Source: CALJIC01 sp039805565
Lineage (GTDB): Bacteria > Chloroflexota > Chloroflexia > Chloroflexales > Roseiflexaceae
Assembly (NCBI GenBank): GCA_039805565.1
Contig: JBDLTZ010000017.1
Coordinates: 1 to 18,734 of the forward strand
Direction: 5' to 3'
DNA length: 18,734 nt
The notes beneath the pieces are model-generated. The model was not told the DNA's origin. It ran no database searches and saw only the letters and a program-made list of their open reading frames with translations. Below are positions 13,628 through 18,734 of the stretch, piece by piece. The stretch's first letter is position 1, and each line of letters opens with the position of its first letter. Made by a program: the position numbers and the translations under genes.

Positions 13628-15700
13628 CTACGAGTGCCCCTCGTCGCCGGCGGGCTGCTGGCCGGGCACGCGCTCGCCCCCGGTGGCCTCCCCGCCGCGC
13701 CCGAGCAGCCGCAGCGCGCGCTTCGTCACATCCTCCACGGTCAGGCCGTAGTGCTTGAAGATCTCCTTGTACGGCGCCGAGGCCCCGAAGGTGTCCACCG
13801 CCACTGTGTCGCCCTGGCTGCCCACCCAGCGGTGCCAGCCCTGCGAGATGCCGGCCTCCACCGAGAGCCGCGCCGTGACCGCCGGCGGCAGCACCGCGTC
13901 GCGGTACTCCTGTGGCTGCTGCGCGAACAGCTCCCAGCTCGGGAAGCTCACCAGCCGCGCCCGCACGCCCTGCTTCGTCAGCTCCTGCTGCGCCAGGTAC
14001 GCCAGCGAGACCTCCGAGCCGGTCGCCATCAGGATGATCTCCGGCGCGCCGCCCTCGGCCTCCGTCAGCACGTACGCGCCGCGCCGCGTCTCCGAGGCCG
14101 GCGCCGTGGCGCTGCGGTCGAACACCGGCAGGTTCTGGCGGCTCAGGATCAGCGCCGTCGGGCCGTCGGTGCGCTCGAGCGCCACCTGCCACGCCGCCAC
14201 CGTCTCATTCGCGTCGCCTGGCCGCAGCACCACCAGGTTCGGGATGGCCCGCAGCGCCGCGAAGTGCTCCACCGGCTGGTGGGTCGGGCCGTCCTCGCCC
14301 AGACCGATGCTGTCGTGCGTGAACACGTACACCACCGGGTGGTGCGAGAGCGCCGAGAGGCGGATCGCGCCGCGCATGTAGTCGGAGAAGGTCAGGAAGG
14401 TGCCGCCGTACACGCGCAGGCCGCCGTGCGAGGCCATGCCGTTGAGCGCCGCGCCCATGCCGTGCTCACGCACGCCGAACCAGACCACCTGCTCGCCATA
14501 GCTGCCGGGCTGGAACCCGCCGCTCACGAAGGGCGTCTTTGTGGACTCGGACAGGTCGGCCGAGCCGCCCACCAGCCACGGGATGGCCTTCGCCAGCGCC
14601 TCGAGCGCCTTGCCCGACGCGTTACGGGTGGCAACCTCGCCGCCGGCCGGATCGAAGGTCGGCAGCGCGCGCTCCCAACCCTCGGGCAGCCTGCCCGCCA
14701 GCGCCAGCCGCAGCTCCGCGCCCTCGGCCGGGAAAGCCGCGCTGTACGCATCGAGCCGCCGCTGCCACTCGGCCTGGAGCTCGACGCCGTGCTCACCTGG
14801 GGCGCGCATGTGCTCGAGTACCTCGCCCGGCACCAGGAACTGCGCGTCCGGGTCCCAGCCAAGCGCCTGCTTCGTCGCCCGCACGCCGTCCGGCCCGAGC
14901 GGCGCGCCGTGGACCTTGGAGGTGCCGGCCTTGGGCGCGCCGAAGCCAATGATCGTGCGAACCGCGATCAGCGACGGACGCTCGTCCTGCTGCGCCGCGC
15001 GGATCGCCGCGTCGATCGCCGCCAGGTCGTTGCCGTCCTCCACCGCCGACGTGTGCCAGCCGTAGGCCGCGAAGCGCGCCAGCACGTCCTCAGTAAACGA
15101 CAGGCTGGTGGGGCCGTCGAGCGAGATCTTGTTGTCGTCGTACAGGAAGATCAGCTTGCCAAGCTTCAGGTGCCCGGCCAGCGAGGCGGCCTCGTGGGTG
15201 ATGCCCTCCATCAGATCGCCGTCCGAGACGATCGCGTAGGTGTGGTGGTCGAACAGCTCATGGCCGGGGCGGTTGTAGCGCGCGGCCAGGAAGGCCTCGG
15301 CCATCGCCGCACCCACGCCGTTGCCGAAGCCCTGCCCGAGCGGCCCGGTGCTCACCTCCACGCCCGGAGTCATGTGGCTCTCGGGGTGGCCGGGGGTCTT
15401 CGAGCCCCACTGGCGGAAGCGCTTCAGCTCCTCGAGCGGCAGGTCGTAGCCAGCCAGATGCAGCAGGCTGTAGAGCAGCATCGAGCCGTGCCCGGCGGAG
15501 AGGATGAAGCGGTCGCGGTTCGGCCACTGCGGGTCGCGCGGGTTGTAGCGCAGGAAGCGGTTGTACACCACATAGGCCATCGGCGCCGCGCCGAGCGGCA
15601 GGCCGGGGTGACCGGAGTTCGCAGCCTGGACGCCGTCGATCGCAAGCGTGCGGATCGTGTTGACGGAGAGCTGGTCGATCTCAGAGTAGGTGGAAGCCAC
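13628..15700 (-). CDS. tkt: Transketolase
   Basis: A full-length 690-aa thiamine diphosphate enzyme that transfers two-carbon ketol units in the non-oxidative pentose phosphate pathway. The N-terminal domain has the substrate/cofactor histidines H31 (SGHPG), H71 (AGHGS) and H105 (PGHPE), and the diphosphate/metal motif SDGDLMEG at 159-166 with N190. The first GDG glycine is replaced by Ser (S159), a mild variant. The middle domain has FGVREHG with the catalytic E412 and FTHDSIGLGEDGPTHQP. The last ~17 residues are a hydrophilic tail. The start is GTG at 15700 with GAGAGG 5 nt before it. It lies 136 nt downstream of the transaldolase gene on the same strand, its metabolic partner. Confidence 0.97.
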   Translation of the reverse strand: MASTYSEIDQLSVNTIRTLAIDGVQAANSGHPGLPLGAAPMAYVVYNRFLRYNPRDPQWPNRDRFILSAGHGSMLLYSLLHLAGYDLPLEELKRFRQWGSKTPGHPESHMTPGVEVSTGPLGQGFGNGVGAAMAEAFLAARYNRPGHELFDHHTYAIVSDGDLMEGITHEAASLAGHLKLGKLIFLYDDNKISLDGPTSLSFTEDVLARFAAYGWHTSAVEDGNDLAAIDAAIRAAQQDERPSLIAVRTIIGFGAPKAGTSKVHGAPLGPDGVRATKQALGWDPDAQFLVPGEVLEHMRAPGEHGVELQAEWQRRLDAYSAAFPAEGAELRLALAGRLPEGWERALPTFDPAGGEVATRNASGKALEALAKAIPWLVGGSADLSESTKTPFVSGGFQPGSYGEQVVWFGVREHGMGAALNGMASHGGLRVYGGTFLTFSDYMRGAIRLSALSHHPVVYVFTHDSIGLGEDGPTHQPVEHFAALRAIPNLVVLRPGDANETVAAWQVALERTDGPTALILSRQNLPVFDRSATAPASETRRGAYVLTEAEGGAPEIILMATGSEVSLAYLAQQELTKQGVRARLVSFPSWELFAQQPQEYRDAVLPPAVTARLSVEAGISQGWHRWVGSQGDTVAVDTFGASAPYKEIFKHYGLTVEDVTKRALRLLGRGGEATGGERVPGQQPAGDEGHS

Positions 15701-15720
15701 AGATACCTCTCAAACGCAAA

Positions 15721-15837
15721 GTGTAACGTGAAACGTGCAAGCTCAATGAGCAAGACGCAGCGCTCGGACAGCTACGGACGGAGCACGAGCGATCAAACCG
15801 CCCCGCCAATCTGTACGCTGCACGTTACACGTGTAAC
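15721..15837. repeat. Long-spaced degenerate inverted repeat between talC-type gene and tkt
   Basis: The left arm 15721-15739 and right arm 15819-15837 are reverse complements at 15 of 19 positions, 79 nt apart. The left arm reads as heptads TGTAACG, TGAAACG, TGCAAGC from 15722. The right arm contains a perfect 14-bp palindrome, GTTACACGTGTAAC (15824-15837), whose last base is in the transaldolase stop codon. The left arm ends 20 nt from the tkt start and also holds TACACT (minus strand) that could act as a -10. No clear -35 was found. Confidence 0.6.
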
Positions 15838-16481
15838 TACTGCCGGGCCGCCCAGTCCTTCAGGAACTGCTCGATGCCGCGGTCCGTCAACGGGTGCTTC
15901 ATGCTCTGCTCAATCACCTTGAATGGGCAGGTGGCGATGTCCGCCCCGGCCAGGGCCGACTCGACAATGTGGCGCGGGTGACGGATCGAGGCCGAGAGCA
16001 CCTTGGTGGTGATGCCGCCCTCGCGGTAGATCTGCACGATCTCCCGGATCAGGCTCATGCCGTCCACGCCCGTGTCGTCCACGCGCCCCACGAACGGGCT
16101 GATGATGAACGCGCCGGCGCGCGCCGCGAACAGCGCCTGCGTGGCATTGAAGCACAGAGTCACATTGCAGCGGATGCCCTGCTTCGCCAGCTGGTATACC
16201 GCCTTCAGACCCTCGGGGGTGCTCGGCACTTTCACGATCACATTCGGGTGCCAGGTGGCAAAGTCGGTCCCCTCGCGGACCATGCCCTCGGCGTCGAGCG
16301 AGGTTGCCTCGGCGCTGATCGGGCCGTCCACCAGCGTCGCGATCTCCGAGATGATCGCCTTGAAGTCGCCGCCCTTCTCCTTGGCGATCAGGGTCGGGTT
16401 CGTGGTCACCCCGCTTAGAATGCCCCAGCTGGCCGCCTCGCGGATCTCGTTCAGATTGGCAGTATCAAGATAGATCTGCAT
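15837..16481 (-). CDS. tal: Transaldolase, TalC / fructose-6-phosphate aldolase type
   Basis: A 214-aa single-domain class I aldolase of the small transaldolase (type 3B/FSA) group, moving a dihydroxyacetone unit through a Schiff base. MQIYLDTAN opens the first strand; TTNPTLIAK is at 26-34; the Schiff-base lysine is K84 in VIVKVPSTPEG. The residue matching Tyr131 of E. coli FsaA is F130 (SPFVGRVDD), and Phe at this place is the mark of true transaldolases, so transaldolase rather than FSA activity is expected. The frame extends to 16514, but AAGGAG (16490-16495) 8 nt before the ATG at 16481 fixes the shorter start. It precedes transketolase, completing the non-oxidative pentose phosphate pair. 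Confidence 0.95.
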   Translation of the reverse strand: MQIYLDTANLNEIREAASWGILSGVTTNPTLIAKEKGGDFKAIISEIATLVDGPISAEATSLDAEGMVREGTDFATWHPNVIVKVPSTPEGLKAVYQLAKQGIRCNVTLCFNATQALFAARAGAFIISPFVGRVDDTGVDGMSLIREIVQIYREGGITTKVLSASIRHPRHIVESALAGADIATCPFKVIEQSMKHPLTDRGIEQFLKDWAARQ

Positions 16482-16489
16482 GTCGTATT

Positions 16490-16495
16490 CTCCTT
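16490..16495 (-). promoter_or_regulatory. Ribosome binding site that fixes the transaldolase start
   Basis: AAGGAG on the minus strand, 8 nt before the ATG at 16481, inside the 11-residue upstream extension. The extension therefore is not likely to be translated. Confidence 0.75.
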
Positions 16496-16515
16496 GATTC
16501 GAGTAAACATACACG

Positions 16516-16524
16516 ATTATAGCA
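16516..16524 (-). promoter_or_regulatory. Extended -10 promoter of the transaldolase gene
   Basis: Minus strand reads TGCTATAAT, a perfect extended -10. The position 17 nt upstream is GC-rich with no -35 match. Transcription would start near 16509, giving a leader of about 28 nt that holds the Shine-Dalgarno site. Confidence 0.7.
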
Positions 16525-16600
16525 CGCCCCCTGCCATCCCCACCCAGGCCCGCTGCGCCAGGCCAGGGAGAGATGCCCGGGTCCTACACGGAATTAGTCC

Positions 16601-16629
16601 TTGAAGCGAGCGCTATTTTGTGCTATCGT
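16601..16629 (+). promoter_or_regulatory. Possible promoter of the sigma factor gene
   Basis: TTGAAG at 16601-16606, a 17-nt spacer, and TATCGT at 16624-16629 with an extended TG (TGCTATCGT). A second -10-like TATACT is at 16629-16634 without a matching -35. Either gives a leader of about 380 nt before the sigma start, which is long. Confidence 0.4.
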
Positions 16630-16950
16630 ATACTTTGCATAAAATCTGTGCTGCGCCACATAGAAAGCAGTGGGATGGAAGCTGGTGTCTCGTCGTGATG
16701 AGTGGGCTTGGCCCAGCGCTCCGGCGAGGACTGGCCGCTAGCGTCAGGTGATTGCCGGCGGCCCCGCTTCTTTGAGCGTGTCTGCGGTGGAGCCAGGCAC
16801 GCGCACTCGGCCCTGTACCCGACGGAGGTGTTCCTGCTGGAACAGCTCAAACGCGTTGTTGACGAACTGTCCCGCTCTCTCCAGCGGCCAGAAGCGCGTT
16901 CCGGCGCGCCCATGTGAACCTGACGCCAGCCGCGTTTCCTGGCACGACGA

Positions 16951-16984
16951 CGTGCGGCAGCACACGTCCCGCTGCCGAAGCACG
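16951..16984 (+). promoter_or_regulatory. Strong hairpin in the sigma factor leader
   Basis: Inner stem CGGCAGC (16955-16961) with GCTGCCG (16971-16977), and an outer CGTG/CACG pair (16951-16954, 16981-16984) separated by a 3-nt bulge. It ends 34 nt before the ATG at 17019. There is no U-tract, so it is not an intrinsic terminator by itself. It could affect translation or attenuation. Confidence 0.45.
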
Positions 16985-17018
16985 CGGCTTTCGCGCCGAA
17001 GAATAGCTCTACGAAACG

Positions 17019-18179
17019 ATGAGCGAGGTTTTTGTGAACAATACCTCCGACGTACTTAGATCTACGGCCCGCGAACCCCAGCGACCTACCCTCACCCTCC
17101 AGCAGAAGCTCTCAAGCGAACCTGCATCCCATACCATCAAACACCTGTATGAGCGCGCCACCGGCGAGCCGCTCGAGTACGAGTGCCTCCCGGCGCGCGC
17201 GCCCCAGCCCAGCGATGACGCCGACGAGCCCGCCGACACCGACCTCGAGAGCGAGATCGAGGCGGCCGATGTCGGCGTGGATGACCCCGTGCGCGTCTAC
17301 CTGCGCGAGATCGGCCGCGTCCATCTGCTTACCGCTAAGGAGGAGATCACCCTCGCGCAGCAGGTCGAGCGCGGTGAGCAGGCCCACGAGCGCCTCCAGA
17401 GCGGCGAGTGCAGCCTCGAGGAGCGCGCCCAGCTCCACCGCCTGGTGCAGGAGGGCCAGGGCGCGCGCGAGCGCCTCATCCAGGCCAACCTCCGCCTCGT
17501 GGTCAGCATCGCAAAGAAGTACATCGGCCGCGGTATGTCGCTGCTGGACCTCATTCAGGAGGGCAACATCGGCCTGATGCGCGCCACCGAGAAGTTCGAC
17601 TTCCGCAAGGGCTTCAAGTTCTCCACCTACGCCACCTGGTGGATCCGCCAGGCTATCACGCGCGTCATCGCCGACCAGAGCCGCACCATCCGGCTGCCCG
17701 TCCACGTGGGCGAGACGATCAACCGCGTGATGCGCACCAGCAACCGTATCCAGCAGACCACCGGGCGCGACCCGACGCCCGACGAGATCGCGGAGGAGCT
17801 CGGCATCCCGGCCGAGAAGGTCCGCCGCGTGCTCGAGGCCGCCCGCCAGACGATCTCGCTCGAGACGCCCGTCGGCGCCGAGGGAGACTCGGTCTTGGCT
17901 GACTTCATCGAGGACGGCCGCGCCGCCACGCCCATGGAGAACGCCTCGCAGCACATCCTCCGCCAGCAGATCGAGAGCGCCCTCGAGAAGCTCCCCGAGC
18001 GCGAGCGCCGCATCATCCAGCTGCGCTACGGCCTCTACGACGGCCACTACCGCACCCTCGAGGAGGTCGGCCGCGAGTTCGGCATCACCCGCGAGCGAAT
18101 CCGCCAGATCGAGGCCCGTGTCCTCCGCAAGCTCCGCCACCCGCACTACGGCCGCGGCCTCCGCGGCTACCTCGAGTAG
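17019..18179 (+). CDS. RNA polymerase sigma factor, RpoD/SigA-like (group 1 or 2)
   Basis: A 386-aa sigma-70 factor. An acidic, low-complexity N-terminus (about 65-90) replaces a long region 1.1. Region 1.2 is DDPVRVYLREIGRVHLL (88-104). Region 2 (156-215) contains the core-binding and -10 recognition helices, with GRGMSLLDLIQEGNIGLM and STYATWWIRQAITR. Region 3 starts at TIRLPVHVGE (223-232). Region 4 (about 320-375) has the -35 helix-turn-helix with EVGREFGITRERIRQIEARVLRKLR. All regions are intact. It may be the housekeeping factor or a close paralogue; Chloroflexota often carry several. No Shine-Dalgarno precedes ATG 17019; an in-frame GTG at 17034 has GCGAGG 5 nt upstream and may be the real start. 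Confidence 0.94.
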   Translation: MSEVFVNNTSDVLRSTAREPQRPTLTLQQKLSSEPASHTIKHLYERATGEPLEYECLPARAPQPSDDADEPADTDLESEIEAADVGVDDPVRVYLREIGRVHLLTAKEEITLAQQVERGEQAHERLQSGECSLEERAQLHRLVQEGQGARERLIQANLRLVVSIAKKYIGRGMSLLDLIQEGNIGLMRATEKFDFRKGFKFSTYATWWIRQAITRVIADQSRTIRLPVHVGETINRVMRTSNRIQQTTGRDPTPDEIAEELGIPAEKVRRVLEAARQTISLETPVGAEGDSVLADFIEDGRAATPMENASQHILRQQIESALEKLPERERRIIQLRYGLYDGHYRTLEEVGREFGITRERIRQIEARVLRKLRHPHYGRGLRGYLE

Positions 18180-18186
18180 CGAGCCC

Positions 18187-18242
18187 CTAGTCCTGAGTCT
18201 TGAGTCTTGGGCGCTCAAGACTCAAGACTCAAGGCTCACGCA
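18187..18242. repeat. Heptad-repeat hairpin between the sigma factor and ABC genes
   Basis: Eight 7-bp units run in one register from 18187: CTAGTCC, two TGAGTCT, a central TGGGCGC, two TCAAGAC, TCAAGGC and TCACGCA. Arms 18194-18209 and 18216-18231 are perfect reverse complements (16 of 16) around a 6-nt loop. It starts 8 nt after the sigma stop and ends 3 nt before the ABC ATG. The plan matches 2996-3051 although the sequence differs. There is no U-tract. The only Shine-Dalgarno-like bases for the next gene (AAGG, 18231-18234) adjoin the right arm. Confidence 0.88.
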
Positions 18243-18244
18243 CT

Positions 18245-18734
18245 ATGCCTAACGCCATCGAGACCCGCGGCCTCTCCCGCGCCTTCGGCCCCCGCACCGC
18301 CGTCAACTCCCTGGACCTCACGATCCCGGCCGGCTCGGTCTTCGGCTTCCTCGGCCCGAACGGCGCCGGCAAGACCACCACGGTCCGCATGCTCGCCGCG
18401 CTGATCGCCCCCACCGCCGGAGCGGCCACTGTCGCCGGGCACGCCCTCGGCACAGAGGACCACGCCGTGCGCCGCAGCGTCGGCATCCTCACCGAGAGCC
18501 CCGGCCTCTACGAGAAGCTCAGCGCCCGCCAGAACCTGGTGTTCTTTGGCCGCCTCTACGACCTGAGCGCCCGCCGCGCCGAGGAGCAGGCCGAGCGCTA
18601 CCTGCGCCTGCTCGGCCTCTGGGACCGACGCGACGACGCCGTAGGCGGGTTCTCCAAGGGCATGCGACAGAAGCTCGCCATCGCCCGCGCCCTGCTCCAC
18701 GAGCCCGCGGTGGTGTTTCTCGATGAGCCCACCG
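18245..18734 (+). CDS. ABC transporter ATP-binding protein, 5' part (cut by window end)
   Basis: The first 163 residues of an ABC ATPase, truncated by the window edge just after Walker B. Walker A GPNGAGKTT is at 37-45, a Q-loop-like TESPGLYEKLSA at 83-94 (Glu in place of the usual Gln, a known variant in this subgroup), the signature motif SKGMRQ at 137-142 and Walker B VVFLDEP at 156-162. The style is that of the CcmA/DrrA/NatA exporters, which couple to a separate permease expected just downstream. The ATG at 18245 lacks a strong ribosome site; AAGG is 10 nt upstream next to the heptad hairpin. It is co-directional with the sigma gene, 65 nt away. Substrate is unknown. Confidence 0.93.
   Translation, partial: MPNAIETRGLSRAFGPRTAVNSLDLTIPAGSVFGFLGPNGAGKTTTVRMLAALIAPTAGAATVAGHALGTEDHAVRRSVGILTESPGLYEKLSARQNLVFFGRLYDLSARRAEEQAERYLRLLGLWDRRDDAVGGFSKGMRQKLAIARALLHEPAVVFLDEPT

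Larger units (their letters stand above)
16482..17018. other. Divergent intergenic region upstream of the sigma factor
   Basis: A 537-bp gap between the divergent transaldolase and sigma genes. It holds promoters for both sides and a strong hairpin near the sigma start. Several short reading frames exist (16623-16913 minus, 16702-16917 plus, 16744-16983 minus) but none has a good ribosome site or a recognised family. The minus frame ending at 16744 contains a protein-like segment (LERAGQFVNNAFELF and what follows) and may be a remnant of a decayed gene; this is a weak suggestion. No tRNA or known ncRNA was seen. Confidence 0.5.

Noticed and set aside
13634..15922. 762-aa plus-strand reading frame over transketolase
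   Set aside because: Fully antisense to an intact transketolase, rich in Arg/His/Ala/Val, with no motif. It is a GC-bias shadow.
16623..16917. Short frames on both strands upstream of the sigma gene (96 and 71 aa)
   Set aside because: No Shine-Dalgarno, no family, and they overlap on opposite strands. At most one could be a relic, so I do not call a gene.

Overview
The window is a GC-rich chromosomal segment with about a dozen tightly packed genes. Gene content and style suggest a filamentous Chloroflexota bacterium, possibly near Roseiflexus or Kouleothrix: PHA metabolism, a STAND ATPase fused to a SARP-type DNA-binding/BTAD end, a small TalC-type transaldolase, a B12-binding histidine kinase and a primary-type sigma factor. 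This placement is an inference; there is no rRNA gene or other phylogenetic anchor here.

Layout, left to right. (1) 47-592 (-): a GNAT acetyltransferase. (2) 989-2987 (+): acetyl-CoA acetyltransferase and an acetoacetyl-CoA reductase-type SDR, the two steps from acetyl-CoA to (R)-3-hydroxybutyryl-CoA. They face a small phasin-like gene (3055-3345, -), with a perfect 22-bp-arm hairpin filling the gap. No PHA synthase is present. (3) 3445-6753 (+): a 1102-aa MalT-like ATPase/TPR regulator with a SARP/BTAD C-terminus. (4) 6787-9138 (+): a near-consensus promoter with tandem operator-like sites, followed by a TetR regulator, a two-helix membrane protein and a cytochrome P450. (5) 16481 down to 9149 (-): transaldolase, transketolase, an acyl-CoA ligase coupled to an alpha/beta hydrolase, and a soluble cobalamin-binding histidine kinase. 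(6) 17019-18734 (+): an RpoD-like sigma factor and the start of an ABC transporter ATPase, cut by the window end.

Functional groupings. phaA, phaB and the phasin form a storage-polymer module. TalC and transketolase form the non-oxidative pentose phosphate branch. The TetR-P450 cluster looks like an inducible oxidation unit under its own repressor. The kinase carries both sequence signatures of the CarH/LitR adenosylcobalamin photosensory module (W-x9-EH and E-x-H-x2-G), so it is a candidate B12-based light or cobalamin sensor.

The least explained signal is in the gene ends. Two hairpins (2996-3051 and 18187-18242) have unrelated sequence but the same plan: tandem 7-bp units, one central loop heptad, then reverse-complement heptads, all in one unbroken 7-nt register and without a U-tract. 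Two further gene ends (13600-13627 and 15721-15837) carry partial or degenerate heptad sequence. A second recurring theme is the extended -10 promoter (TGn followed by a TATAAT-like hexamer), seen upstream of at least four genes.
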